This document shows positions 1-8,527 of a stretch of DNA of 64,000 nucleotides, piece by piece. Where the stretch lies: NCBI GenBank assembly GCA_963745595.1, contig CAVUYB010000010.1, positions 186,001-250,000 of the forward strand, in the 5' to 3' direction. This DNA is from DASZUK01 sp963745595 (GTDB lineage Bacteria > Actinomycetota > Acidimicrobiia > Acidimicrobiales > RAAP-2). The position numbers were made by a program, and so were the translations under genes. The number at the start of each line of letters is the position of its first letter. Position 1 is the stretch's first letter. The notes under the pieces are model-generated. The model did not search any database, was not told the DNA's origin, and was given only the letters and a program-made list of their open reading frames with translations.

Positions 1-1851
1 CAGCGGCGCCCGGCACGACGTTGCCGACGACGTCGCGTCGTCGGCGACGTCGTCGGGGACGGGGACGGCGAATGTCGACTGACCGTCGGCGGAGCTCACC
101 GCGATCGTCCGGCCATGGTCGCGGACACGGTGCCGGACGACGACACCGTCGGCCGCCAGCGCGACCGTGCCGGTCGTCGGACCGGTGATCACGACGTCGG
201 CCGAGACGTCGCGACCAAGCGGCCCGGCCCGGTCGTCGGGCCCCTCGACGACGACCGCGAGCCCACCGAGCGGCCAACTGACCGACACCGACAGTCCACC
301 GCTCGACGCGGTCACGAAGCGGTCGCGGTGGAGGGCGCGGCCGACATTGCGCCAGCCGGACGGGGCGCCGGGGACGAGCGACCGGGCGGCCCGGCGGTGG
401 TCGAGGTAGAGAGCGGCGGCGGCGGCGTGGCGCCGCTGGACGACCGGGTCGACGGCCGCGGCGACGACGTCGCGATGGGCGTCGAGGTAGTCGGTGCGCG
501 TCCGGCCGGCGACGAAGTCGGCCTCGCCGAGGGCCGCGGCGAGCAGGTCGCGGTTCGTCTCGACGCCGTCGAGCTCGAGCCGGCTCCGCACGGCGGCCCG
601 GAGGCGGCCGACCGCGGTGGCGCGGTCGTCGCCCCAGGCGAGGAGCTTGGCGACGAGGTTGTCGTACGCCGGACTGACCGCGCCGCCGGACTCGACGGCC
701 GCATCGACGCGCACGCCGTCGCCATCCGGCCACCGGGCATGGACGACCCGGCCGGGGGCGGGGCGGTAGTCGTGGCGCGGCACCTCCGCGCACAGCCGGA
801 CCTCGACCGCGTGGCCCGTCACCGTGATGTCGTCCTGGGTGAACGGCAGCGGCCGGCCGGCCGCCACCGCGAGCTGGAGGCCGACGAGGTCGACGCCGGT
901 GACGAGCTCGGTCACGCCGTGCTCGACCTGCAGCCGCGTGTTCATCTCCAAGAACGCGCACTCGTCGTCGCTGACGACGAACTCGACCGTCCCGACGCCC
1001 TCGTAGGCGACGGCCTTCGCCGCGGCGACCGCGGCGTCCCACATCGTCCGGCGGACCGCGTCGGCGACGAGCGTGGCCGGCGCCTCCTCGATCACCTTCT
1101 GGTGGCGCCGCTGGACGGAGCAGTCGCGGTCGTAGAGATGAACGGTGTTCCCGTGCTGGTCGGCGACGACCTGCACCTCGACGTGGCGCGGCGCGACAAC
1201 GTACCGCTCGAGGAAGACCTCGTCGGAGCCGAACGCCGCGGCCGCCTCCCGCCGGGCCGCGGTGACCGCGTCGGAAAGCGCGGCCGGGCCGTCGACCAGC
1301 CGCATGCCGCGACCGCCGCCACCGGCCGACGCCTTGACGAGCAGCGGGTAGCCGACATCGTCGCCCAGCTCGGCCAGATCCCCGTCGGCGCCACTGCGCA
1401 CGACCCGGCTCGCCAGCACCGGCACGCCGGCCGCGGCGACCGCGGCCTTGGCCCGGACCTTGTGGCCCATCAGGGCGATCGCGGCCGGCGGCGGGCCGAC
1501 CCAGACGAGGCCGGCCGCGAGGCACGCGTCGGCGAAGCCCGCGTCCTCGGAGAGGAACCCGTAGCCCGGGTGGACCGCGTCGGCCCCTGCCGCGACGACG
1601 GCGGCGATGACGTTGGCCACGTCGAGGTACGTAGCGGCCGGCGGCCCGTCGCCGAGCGAGACGGCCCGGTCGGCCTCGGCGACGAACGGCGCGTCGCGGT
1701 CGTCGTCGGCGAAGACCGCGACGGTCTCGATGCCGAGCGACCGCGCCGCCCGGAAGACGCGGCGGGCGATCTCGCCGCGGTTGGCGACCGCGAGCCGGCG
1801 GATCGGGTGGGCCCCCGCCACCGACTTCGGCTCCGCCGACGGGGTGACCAT
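1..1851 (-). CDS. Acyl-CoA carboxylase alpha subunit (biotin carboxylase), partial
   Basis: ATP-dependent biotin carboxylase subunit that charges biotin with CO2 for the carboxyltransferase encoded immediately upstream. 617 codons are visible. The N-terminal fold shows RLAVANRGEIARR (about residues 17-29) and HPGYGFLSED; the ATP-grasp core carries YDRDCSVQRRHQKVIEEAP (around 240) and FLEMNTRLQVEHGVTELV (around 305). The frame leaves the window at CRAPL, where a biotinyl domain starts in this family, so the biotin-carrying lysine lies outside. The ATG overlaps the upstream stop by one base (TGATG), implying translational coupling. With the beta subunit and enoyl-CoA hydratase it most resembles methylcrotonyl-CoA carboxylase of leucine breakdown; propionyl- or geranyl-CoA carboxylase are alternatives that sequence alone does not exclude. 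Confidence 0.93.
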   Translation of the reverse strand, partial: MVTPSAEPKSVAGAHPIRRLAVANRGEIARRVFRAARSLGIETVAVFADDDRDAPFVAEADRAVSLGDGPPAATYLDVANVIAAVVAAGADAVHPGYGFLSEDAGFADACLAAGLVWVGPPPAAIALMGHKVRAKAAVAAAGVPVLASRVVRSGADGDLAELGDDVGYPLLVKASAGGGGRGMRLVDGPAALSDAVTAARREAAAAFGSDEVFLERYVVAPRHVEVQVVADQHGNTVHLYDRDCSVQRRHQKVIEEAPATLVADAVRRTMWDAAVAAAKAVAYEGVGTVEFVVSDDECAFLEMNTRLQVEHGVTELVTGVDLVGLQLAVAAGRPLPFTQDDITVTGHAVEVRLCAEVPRHDYRPAPGRVVHARWPDGDGVRVDAAVESGGAVSPAYDNLVAKLLAWGDDRATAVGRLRAAVRSRLELDGVETNRDLLAAALGEADFVAGRTRTDYLDAHRDVVAAAVDPVVQRRHAAAAALYLDHRRAARSLVPGAPSGWRNVGRALHRDRFVTASSGGLSVSVSWPLGGLAVVVEGPDDRAGPLGRDVSADVVITGPTTGTVALAADGVVVRHRVRDHGRTIAVSSADGQSTFAVPVPDDVADDATSSATSCRAPL

Positions 1852-3443
1852 CAATGCCGGACGACCCCGAAGCGGGCCGTCCCCTCGACCGGGGCGGAGT
1901 GGACCGCGGTGAGCGCGATGGCGAGGACGGTCCGGGTGTCGCGCGGGTCGATCATCCCGTCGTCCCAGAGCCGACCGGTGGCGAACAGCGCGGTCGACTC
2001 CCGCTCGATCTGCGCTTCGGTCGCCGCCCGGAGCTCGACGTCGGCCGCGTCGTCGAACGGCCGACCGGCCGCGTCGGCCGCGTTGCGGCGGACGATCGAG
2101 AGCACACCGGCGAGCTGCGTCGGCCCCATCACCGCGATCCGGTGGTTCGGCCACGTGAAGACGAACCGCGGCCGGTAGGCGCGGCCGGCCATCGCGTAGT
2201 TGCCCGCGCCGTAGCTCGCACCGACCATCAGCGTGACGTGCGGGACGGTCGAGTTCGAGACCGCGTTGACGAGCTTCGCGCCGTCCTTGATAATCCCGGC
2301 CTGCTCGTAGCGCGTCCCGACCATGAAGCCGGTGATGTTCTGGACGAACAGGATCGGCGTGTCGATGCGATTGCAAAGCTCGATGAACTGCGCGCCCTTC
2401 TGCGCTTCGGCGGAGAAGAGGATGCCGTTGTTGGCAACGACGCCGAGCGGATAGCCGGCCAGCGTCGCCCAGCCGCAGACGAGCTGCGCGCCGTAGAGCG
2501 GTTTGAACTCCTCGAACCGTGACCCGTCGACAACGCGGGCGAGCACCTCGCGAACGTCGAACGGTTGCCGGACGTCGACCGGCGCGACACCGAGCAGCTC
2601 GGCCGCGTCTGCGTCCGGCGGCTCCGGCGGCGCGAGCGGTCCGGGACCGCGCCGGGCCCAGTGCAGGTGGCCGACGACGTGGCGAGCTTGGCGGAGCGCG
2701 TCGACCTCGTCGGTCGCCAGGTAGTCGCAGAGCCCGGACACCCGGGCGTGCATCGCCGCGCCGCCGAGCGCTTCTTCGTCCGCGTCCTCGCCGATCGCCA
2801 TCTTGACGAGCGGCGGCCCGCCGAGGAAGACGCGGGCCCGGCCGTCGACGAAGATCGTGTAGTCGCTCATCCCCGGCAGGTACGCGCCGCCGGCCGTCGA
2901 CGACCCGAAGACGACGCAGATCGTCGGGATGCCGGCCGCGGAGAGCTGCGTGAGCCGCCGGAACTGCTCGCCACCGGGCACGAAGACGTCGGCCTGGCGC
3001 GCCAGGTCGGCCCCGCCGGACTCGACGAGCAGGACGAGCGGCAGCCGGTTCGTCGCCGCGACGTCCATCGCCCGCAAGAGCTTGCGGATCGTCGTCGGGC
3101 TCGTCGTCCCGCCGCGTACCGTCGGGTCGCTGGCGATGACGACACACTGCGTGCCCGCGACCTCCGCCACCGCGACGACGACGCCCCCACCGAGCGGGTC
3201 CTCCGTTGTCGCGCCGGCCAGCGGTGACAGCTCGAGCACCGGCGTCCCCGGGTCGACGAGCCCTTCGACCCGCTCCCGGGCCAGCAGCTTGCCTCGCGCC
3301 CGGTGCCGCTCGACGTAGTGGTCGCCCCCGCCTTCGAGCACCCGGTCGTGCAGGGCGCGCACGTCCGCGACCATCGCCGCCATCGCGTCACGGTTCGCCG
3401 CGTACGCCGCGCTCGAGGTGTCGAGCCGGCTCCGGAGGATCAT
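1851..3443 (-). CDS. Acyl-CoA carboxylase beta subunit (carboxyltransferase), methylcrotonyl-CoA type
   Basis: Carboxyltransferase that moves CO2 from biotin to an acyl-CoA in the cytoplasm. The 530 residues match the usual size of the methylcrotonyl-CoA carboxylase beta subunit (about 535). Seen in the sequence: RHRARGKLLARERVEGLVDP near residue 46, VFLGGPPLVKMAIGED near 205, HARVSGLCDYLA near 230 and the C-terminal NGILFSAEAQKGAQFIELCN region, where the second crotonase-like domain binds acyl-CoA. Its ATG overlaps the stop of the enoyl-CoA hydratase gene by four bases (ATGA) and its stop overlaps the alpha-subunit start, so three genes are coupled. The VFLGGPPLVKMA stretch favours methylcrotonyl- or geranyl-CoA carboxylase over propionyl-CoA carboxylase; that substrate call is inference. 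Confidence 0.93.
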   Translation of the reverse strand: MILRSRLDTSSAAYAANRDAMAAMVADVRALHDRVLEGGGDHYVERHRARGKLLARERVEGLVDPGTPVLELSPLAGATTEDPLGGGVVVAVAEVAGTQCVVIASDPTVRGGTTSPTTIRKLLRAMDVAATNRLPLVLLVESGGADLARQADVFVPGGEQFRRLTQLSAAGIPTICVVFGSSTAGGAYLPGMSDYTIFVDGRARVFLGGPPLVKMAIGEDADEEALGGAAMHARVSGLCDYLATDEVDALRQARHVVGHLHWARRGPGPLAPPEPPDADAAELLGVAPVDVRQPFDVREVLARVVDGSRFEEFKPLYGAQLVCGWATLAGYPLGVVANNGILFSAEAQKGAQFIELCNRIDTPILFVQNITGFMVGTRYEQAGIIKDGAKLVNAVSNSTVPHVTLMVGASYGAGNYAMAGRAYRPRFVFTWPNHRIAVMGPTQLAGVLSIVRRNAADAAGRPFDDAADVELRAATEAQIERESTALFATGRLWDDGMIDPRDTRTVLAIALTAVHSAPVEGTARFGVVRH

Positions 3444-4315
3444 TCGACCACCCAGCGGGCCGGTCGCTTCTCAATGAACGCAGCCATGCCCTCGATGCCG
3501 TCCGCCGACGCGAACAGCTCGTCCGACAGCGCCTCGGCCGCGGCGATCGCGTCGTCCCACGCATCGGCTGCGCCGGTGCCCGGCGCGCCGACGGCCGGCC
3601 AGCCGGTCAGCTCCTTCGTCGCGGCCACCGCGGCGGGCGACGAGCGGAGCACCGACGCGACGACGCCGGCCACCCAGCCGTCGACGTCGTCGGTAACGGT
3701 GGTGAGCAGGCCGGCCGCCGCGGCGTCCGCCGCGCCGAACGGCTCGCCGGTCAACGCGTAGCGGGCGAACGCCCGGCGATCCATGACGCGGAGTCCGGGG
3801 ACTGCAATGACCGCCGGCGCCACGCCGACGCGGACCTCGCTGAACGCGAACGTCGCCGACGGCGCGGCGACGGCCAGGTCGCACGCGGCGACCAGCCCGA
3901 CGCCGCCGCCGCGGACGTCGCCGTTGACCCGGGCGATTACCGGCTGCGGCAAGCCGACCAGGCAGGAGAGCACGTCGGGCAGCGATGCCGGACCGTCGGT
4001 CTCGCCGTCACCCTCCCCCGCCGGTCCCTCGACCGCTGGTCCGCCGACCATCGACCCGTCGACCACCGGGCCGCTGTCGGGGGGATGCAGCCGCTCATGG
4101 AGGTCGACGCCGGAGCAGAACGCCGTGCCTTCGCCGGTGAGGACGACGACGCGGACGTCCGGATCGGCCTGCGCGCCGTGCAGCGCGTCGCGCAGCTCCC
4201 GCAGCAGGCCGGACGAGAGCGCGTTGCGGTTGTGCGGCGAGTCGAGCATCAGCGTCGTCACCGGGCCGCGGCGGTCGACCCGGACCCTCGGCCGACCGGC
4301 GTCGTCGTCTGCCAC
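3440..4315 (-). CDS. Enoyl-CoA hydratase/isomerase family protein, likely methylglutaconyl-CoA hydratase
   Basis: Crotonase-fold enzyme of 291 residues. The oxyanion-hole segment AFCSGVDLHERL (about residue 67) and the GGGVGLVAACDLAVA segment (about 137) are present, and SEVRVGVAPAVIAVP carries the glutamate that serves as general base in methylglutaconyl-CoA hydratases. Position between carboxylase and thioesterase genes, with a 4-base overlap to the carboxylase, supports the step after methylcrotonyl-CoA carboxylation. Odd feature: roughly residues 78-110 hold a Gly/Val/Pro/Asp-rich insertion (with VVDGSMVGGPAVEGPAGEG) in the flexible loop that covers the active site, which the family usually lacks. 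Exact substrate is inferred from context only. Confidence 0.88.
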   Translation of the reverse strand: MADDDAGRPRVRVDRRGPVTTLMLDSPHNRNALSSGLLRELRDALHGAQADPDVRVVVLTGEGTAFCSGVDLHERLHPPDSGPVVDGSMVGGPAVEGPAGEGDGETDGPASLPDVLSCLVGLPQPVIARVNGDVRGGGVGLVAACDLAVAAPSATFAFSEVRVGVAPAVIAVPGLRVMDRRAFARYALTGEPFGAADAAAAGLLTTVTDDVDGWVAGVVASVLRSSPAAVAATKELTGWPAVGAPGTGAADAWDDAIAAAEALSDELFASADGIEGMAAFIEKRPARWVVE

Positions 4316-4344
4316 GGGCCCGAGTGTACGGCTCCCGTCGCCGG

Positions 4345-5232
4345 CTACCCGGGTTGACGGCGGAACAGCGCCTGGCCGCCGGCCGACGCGACGAGCCGCC
4401 GGGCCGGGGACCAGAGCCGCCCGTGCCAGCCGACGAGCCCGTCGCCGGCCACCGGGCTGTGGCCGTCAGCCAGCAGCCAGGCCGCGTCGGGGGCCGGTTC
4501 GTGGAACGCGACCGAGAGGTCGAGGCTCGGCGCGGTGTACGGCGCGTCCCGCCACGCGTGGTGCTGGTAGGCCGACGGCCAGCCGACGACGTCGAGCACG
4601 ACGACGCTCCGGGCCGCGTCGACCCACGGGTCCTCGAACGTCGCCACCGGCCGGAACCGCAGCCACGTCTGCCAGTGCGGCGGCCGCGGCTCCCTCGGCG
4701 GCCACTCGCCGCGGGGCGCCACCGGACGGGCGTCGAGGTTCCGCCAGAACGGGAATGGTGGCCACCGGTCCGGGTCCAGGTCGTCCATCGACGGCAGGCC
4801 GTCCGGACCGGCGACGTCCGGCGGGTTCACCACGTGATGGGCCAGCCCGTCGACGTCGCCGATCGACCAGACCTCTGCCGTGAGCACCGGCCGGTCGTCC
4901 TGCGTGACGACCACCCGCTGGGACAGTGCCGTCCGGGCCGCCCGCTGGACCGTGACGGTGATGTCGACCGGCTCGAACCGGGCGACCGACAGGTAGTGGC
5001 AGGCGAACGTCGCCGGCCGCCGGAACGGGCTCGCCGCCCCGGCCGCCCGGAGCGCCACCGCGGCGACGTAGCCGCCCATCGGGCCCCAGATCTCCCAGTC
5101 CGGCGAGAGCGTCGCGATGAACCGGCCCGCACCGGTCGCGACGCCACCATCGGCCGCGGCGTCGACGTCGACGTCGACGTCGACGTCGACGTCGACCCGG
5201 CGAACCGCGGTGTCCGCCGCCAGGTCACCCAC
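4345..5232 (-). CDS. TesB-like acyl-CoA thioesterase family protein
   Basis: Double-hotdog protein of 295 residues that would hydrolyse acyl-CoA thioesters. The first hotdog covers about residues 30-130 (GRFIATLSPDWEIWGPMGGY, then FRRPATFACHYLSVARFEPV) and the second about 175-290 (TWLRFRP, LDVVGWPSAYQHHAW, SLDLSVAFHEP). Both are typical of the actinobacterial TesB-like/thioesterase-superfamily proteins found beside fatty-acid genes. Residues 13-24 are a (Val-Asp)6 stretch encoded by a perfect hexanucleotide repeat, so the start could lie downstream of it. The 5' end overlaps the upstream channel gene by 8 bases. Substrate not predictable. Confidence 0.8.
   Translation of the reverse strand: MGDLAADTAVRRVDVDVDVDVDVDAAADGGVATGAGRFIATLSPDWEIWGPMGGYVAAVALRAAGAASPFRRPATFACHYLSVARFEPVDITVTVQRAARTALSQRVVVTQDDRPVLTAEVWSIGDVDGLAHHVVNPPDVAGPDGLPSMDDLDPDRWPPFPFWRNLDARPVAPRGEWPPREPRPPHWQTWLRFRPVATFEDPWVDAARSVVVLDVVGWPSAYQHHAWRDAPYTAPSLDLSVAFHEPAPDAAWLLADGHSPVAGDGLVGWHGRLWSPARRLVASAGGQALFRRQPG
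5161..5196. repeat. Perfect (GTCGAC)6 microsatellite
   Basis: Six uninterrupted copies of a self-complementary hexanucleotide. It lies inside the N-terminus of the thioesterase gene and encodes (Val-Asp)6. Because each unit is its own reverse complement, the tract is a 36-base perfect palindrome. Copy changes would keep the frame. Confidence 0.97.
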
Positions 5233-5950
5233 GGCGACGGCGGCTCCAGCGAGCGGCGATCCACGGCGCGGCGGCGATCAACAACCAGCAGTACTTCGCC
5301 GCGTCCGTGTTGACCCACGCCACGCCGATCGAGACGGCGACGACGACCGAGACCGCCCCCGCCCGGACCCGGCCGGCCCGGATCAGCTCCGGCGTCGCGC
5401 TCGCCTTCATCAGGCCCCATCGGCCGCCGAAGATGCCGACCGCCTGGGTGGCCAGGCTGGCCAGCAGCAGGTTGATCGCGAAGAGGTCGACCGCCAGCGG
5501 GTTCGACCCGTAGTCGCCGAGCAGGTTGCTCGTGAACGGCATGATCGTGATCGTGAAGAGGAACGCGAAGTTCCACCACGCCAGCCCCTCGTGGTGGCCG
5601 CTCACGTGCCGGAACACCCGGTGGTGGGCCAGCCAGAACTGCGCGATCACGTAGAACGAGATGGCATAGCTGACGAACTCGTCTCCCTCGGAAAAGAGGT
5701 CCTTCTTCAGCAGCGACGCCGAGTTCTCCTGACCGACCGGGAGATGGGGCACCGTCAGCTGGAGGACGAGCAGCGTCAGCGCGATGGCGACGACGCCGTC
5801 GGTGAGGCTCAGCAGCCGCGCGACGCTCGGGAGGTCCTCGTCGTCCGGTCGCCCGTCCACCGGCCGGCCGGCCATGGTGTCCGGTTCGACGGGCAGGTCG
5901 GCCATTGCCGATCGATCTTCCCAGACCGCCCCGGCCGGACCGGGGATCAC
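5225..5950 (-). CDS. TMEM175/DUF1211-family ion-channel-like membrane protein
   Basis: Integral membrane protein of up to 241 residues with about six hydrophobic helices. The first helix reads LLSLTDGVVAIALTLLVLQL, a variant of the family signature RxxxFSDGVFAIAxTLLVL: the hallmark Phe is Leu and Ser is Thr here. Further helices are FVSYAISFYVIAQFWLAHHR and WWNFAFLFTITIMPFTSNLL. Bacterial members are K+-leak channels in experiments on relatives; function here is inference. The longest frame starts at a GTG that overlaps the upstream stop (GTGA); an internal ATG at 5905 preceded by GGGAAG is an alternative and would remove a 15-residue tail. Confidence 0.82.
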   Translation of the reverse strand: MIPGPAGAVWEDRSAMADLPVEPDTMAGRPVDGRPDDEDLPSVARLLSLTDGVVAIALTLLVLQLTVPHLPVGQENSASLLKKDLFSEGDEFVSYAISFYVIAQFWLAHHRVFRHVSGHHEGLAWWNFAFLFTITIMPFTSNLLGDYGSNPLAVDLFAINLLLASLATQAVGIFGGRWGLMKASATPELIRAGRVRAGAVSVVVAVSIGVAWVNTDAAKYCWLLIAAAPWIAARWSRRRRG

Positions 5951-6288
5951 TCGAACGGCAGCTGCGGTGCGTCGGCCAGCGACGCCGGGCCGCGCCTACG
6001 GCCGGCGCCGCGGCCTTGCGGCGGGAAGACCTGCTCGGGCCGGAACGACCGGAGCAACCGGGCGCCCGGCCGGCCGCCGACGACCTCGATCCACTCGTCG
6101 CCGGACTGCATGTTCGTGACGTGGGCGACGAACGTCCACGTCGCCGAGCGCAGGCGCGTGCCCTCGACGACGACCGCGTCGCCGGCCCGGATGCCCGACC
6201 ACGTCGCCGCCCGGGCGAGATGGCCGACCGGCGTCTCGGTGGTAACAGGCGAGCCCTTGGCGCGGCGGGGGGTCATTGCCCCCATCAT
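5947..6288 (-). CDS. Small conserved protein of unknown function
   Basis: 113 residues, possibly starting at the second or third Met (MTPRRAKG). The core GIRAGDAVVVEGTRLRSATW plus a following FVAHVTN and EWIEVVGG suggests a small beta-barrel (SH3-like or KOW-like), followed by RSFRPEQVFPP. I recall similar short actinobacterial proteins but no assigned role. It is the first gene of the minus-strand run that ends in the carboxylase genes, and its stop overlaps the next start. Confidence 0.65.
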   Translation of the reverse strand: MMGAMTPRRAKGSPVTTETPVGHLARAATWSGIRAGDAVVVEGTRLRSATWTFVAHVTNMQSGDEWIEVVGGRPGARLLRSFRPEQVFPPQGRGAGRRRGPASLADAPQLPFE

Positions 6289-6325
6289 CGCCCACCGTCA
6301 CACCCGACCCGTAGCCTGGGTGGCG

Positions 6326-7174
6326 ATGCCACTGGCCCCGCCCCGATCACTGTCGCCCTCGAAGGTGACGTCGTTCACGAGCTGCCCGCTGGCCTTTCGG
6401 CTGACGATCATCGACCGGCTGCCCGAGCCCCCCTCCGCGGCGGCCGTCAAGGGGACGCTCGTCCACTCCGCCCTCGAAGGGCTGATCTGGCACCACCCGC
6501 CCGGCGGCCGGGACCGTCCGGCGGCCCTGGCCGAGCTGGCATCCGCCTGGGAGGCGCTGCAGGCCGATCCCGAGTTCGCCGACCTCGGCCTCGAGCCAAC
6601 GGAGGCCGAGGCGTTCCGGGCCGACGCGGAGGTCCTGGTCGGGCACTACTTCGACCTCGAGGACCCGGACCGCGTCCGCGCCGTCGGCGTCGAGCTCGGC
6701 CTGGAGACCGACGTCGACGGGCTGCGGCTCCGCGGCATCATCGACCGGCTCGATCTCAACGACGACGGCGAGCTGGTCGTCGTCGACTACAAGACCGGGC
6801 GGGCCCCGTCGGCCCGCTTCGAGCAGGGCAAGATGACCGGCGTCCACACCTACGCGCTCCTCTGCGAGCAGGTGCTCGGCCGCCCCCCGGCGGAGGTCCG
6901 CCTGCTCTACCTGCGGGACCGGGTCACGATCACGGCCGTCCCGAGCGAGCAGTCCATCCGCGGCCAGCGCCGCCGCACCGGGGCCGTCTGGCAGGCCATC
7001 GAGCGGGCGTGCGACCGTGACGACTTCCAGCCGCGGCCGTCGACCCTCTGCCGGTTCTGCCACTTCCAAGCGATCTGCCCGGCCCAGGCCGGTGGCCAGG
7101 CCACCGCCGAGGTTGCCGCCACCGTCGAGATCGCTCCCCCCACCCAAACCGCCACTCCGGCCAAGGCCTCCTGA
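6326..7174 (+). CDS. RecB-family PD-(D/E)XK nuclease with Fe-S cluster cysteines
   Basis: 282-residue nuclease resembling the C-terminal nuclease domain of AddB/RecB and Cas4. The PD-(D/E)XK core is visible as GIIDRLDLND followed by ELVVVDYKTGRAP near residues 145-165 (Asp, Asp and Lys of the catalytic motif). Four cysteines that could hold a 4Fe-4S cluster are placed as in AddB: one near the N-terminus (TSCPLAFR) and three at the C-terminus (LCRFCHFQAICP). Stand-alone proteins of this kind are common in actinobacteria; their role in DNA repair or end processing is inferred. The ATG at 6326 is chosen because the domain starts within 10 residues; the frame extends far upstream but that part is antisense to the genes at 5225-6288. 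Confidence 0.88.
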   Translation: MPLAPPRSLSPSKVTSFTSCPLAFRLTIIDRLPEPPSAAAVKGTLVHSALEGLIWHHPPGGRDRPAALAELASAWEALQADPEFADLGLEPTEAEAFRADAEVLVGHYFDLEDPDRVRAVGVELGLETDVDGLRLRGIIDRLDLNDDGELVVVDYKTGRAPSARFEQGKMTGVHTYALLCEQVLGRPPAEVRLLYLRDRVTITAVPSEQSIRGQRRRTGAVWQAIERACDRDDFQPRPSTLCRFCHFQAICPAQAGGQATAEVAATVEIAPPTQTATPAKAS

Positions 7175-7244
7175 CCGGCCCGGCTGGGCAACGCTGCGCC
7201 GGCCCGGAGTGGTGCCGGTGCCCGGCAGCGGTGAAGATGGTCGG

Positions 7245-7769
7245 ATGTTCGACAGGATCGACAAGGCCGCGGACGCGTTCTTCGACCGCTACCGAGGCCG
7301 ACGGGGCCCGGACGCCGCGGCGGCCGCGCTGTCGAACCTCGCGGACTACGGGATCGTCTGGGTCGTGCTCGCCGGCGGCAAGGGCCGTCGGCGGGGAGAC
7401 GCGAGGCGGCGGGCGGCCGAGGCGCTGACGTACTCCGGCATCGTCTCGTTCGGTGTCAACAAGGTCGTGAAGGCCGTCGTCCAGCGGGAGCGCCCGGAGA
7501 ACAGCCTCCAGCTCGGTTCGGTAGCGGTCCGGCCGCCGAGCAGCAGCAGCTTCCCGAGCGGCCACACGCTCGCCGCGTTCTCGACGGCCGTCGTGCTGCC
7601 GACCACCCCGGCCGGCACCGCGGCGTGCATCGCCTTCGCGTCCGCGGTCGCGGTCAGCCGGGTCCACCTCCGCCACCACCACGCCAGCGACGTCCTCGGC
7701 GGCGCGGCCATCGGCGCCGCCCTCGGCCTCGTCGGCCGACAGCTCCTCCGCCGTCGTGGTCGGGACTGA
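7245..7769 (+). CDS. PAP2-superfamily phosphatase
   Basis: 174-residue membrane-associated acid phosphatase of the PAP2 family, acting on lipid phosphates such as phosphatidate or prenyl diphosphates. All three active-site motifs are present: KAVVQRERP (K-x6-RP, about residue 78), FPSGHT (about 103) and SRVHLRHHHASD (SR-x5-H-x3-D, about 137). Three or four hydrophobic segments surround them. The ATG at 7245 opens directly into the first helix region (MFDRIDKAADAFF). It stands alone between the nuclease and the DsbA-like gene; substrate unknown. Confidence 0.88.
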   Translation: MFDRIDKAADAFFDRYRGRRGPDAAAAALSNLADYGIVWVVLAGGKGRRRGDARRRAAEALTYSGIVSFGVNKVVKAVVQRERPENSLQLGSVAVRPPSSSSFPSGHTLAAFSTAVVLPTTPAGTAACIAFASAVAVSRVHLRHHHASDVLGGAAIGAALGLVGRQLLRRRGRD

Positions 7770-7811
7770 GCGGCCGGGAATGAGCGGCCACGGTCAACGG
7801 TTGTAGCAGCT

Positions 7812-8420
7812 ATGGCTGTCTTTTCCGTTACCTGGGACTACCTCTGCCCGTTCGCTCGCAACGCCCACGAGCACCTGCTGGCCGGATTGGACGGCGGCGC
7901 GCCGTGGGACGTCACGTTCTCGCCGTTCTCGCTCATCCAGAACCACGTGGCGGAGGGTGAGCCGCCGATCTGGGATGCCCCGAACCACGCCGCGGGGCTG
8001 AAGGGGTTGCTGGCCCTGCAGGCCGGCGTCGTCGTCCGCGACCGGTTCCCGGACCAGTTCCACCAGGTCCATCGGGACCTCTTCGCCGCTCGCCACGACG
8101 ACGGGCGGGATCTCGCCGATCCGGCAGTCGTGACGGGCGTGCTCGACCGGGCGGGCGTGCCCGCGGCAACCGTGCTCGCCGCCATCGACGACGGCTGGCC
8201 GCTCGACGAGATCCGGCAGGCCCACGAGGCGTCGGTCAAGGAACACCAGATCTTCGGAGTGCCGACGTTCGTGATCGACGATCGCGCCGTCTTCGTCCGC
8301 CTGATGAGCCGGCCGGACGGCGACGCCGACTTGGCCCGGCGGACCATCGACGCCGTCGTCGACCTCATCGCGGAGCGGCCGGAGATCAACGAGTTCAAGT
8401 ACACGTCGATCCCACGGTAG
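7812..8420 (+). CDS. DsbA-family thioredoxin-fold protein
   Basis: 202 residues with the DsbA/2-hydroxychromene-2-carboxylate isomerase fold (DSBA-like thioredoxin domain). The active-site region is WDYLCPFARNAHEH (about residue 8), with a single cysteine rather than CxxC, and the cis-proline loop is FGVPTFVID (about 152). A single Cys points away from dithiol oxidation and towards a glutathione- or mycothiol-dependent isomerase/transferase role, which is inference. No signal peptide is seen, so it is probably cytoplasmic. The start ATG lacks a clear ribosome-binding site. Confidence 0.83.
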   Translation: MAVFSVTWDYLCPFARNAHEHLLAGLDGGAPWDVTFSPFSLIQNHVAEGEPPIWDAPNHAAGLKGLLALQAGVVVRDRFPDQFHQVHRDLFAARHDDGRDLADPAVVTGVLDRAGVPAATVLAAIDDGWPLDEIRQAHEASVKEHQIFGVPTFVIDDRAVFVRLMSRPDGDADLARRTIDAVVDLIAERPEINEFKYTSIPR

Positions 8421-8527
8421 GCCCCTGATACGGGGTTTCGCCCCCTCCGTGAGGATGATGCCGCCGGCCGGCGTTTCATCCGGTCGGCCGACGATTTCGC
8501 CCCAGCCGCCGGCGTACAACTGCTCCC

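Noticed and set aside
115..2178. 687-codon open frame on the plus strand
   Set aside because: It is antisense, codon for codon, to the biotin carboxylase gene and the start of the carboxyltransferase gene; its composition (Arg/Asp/Gly-rich) is that of a GC-driven shadow.
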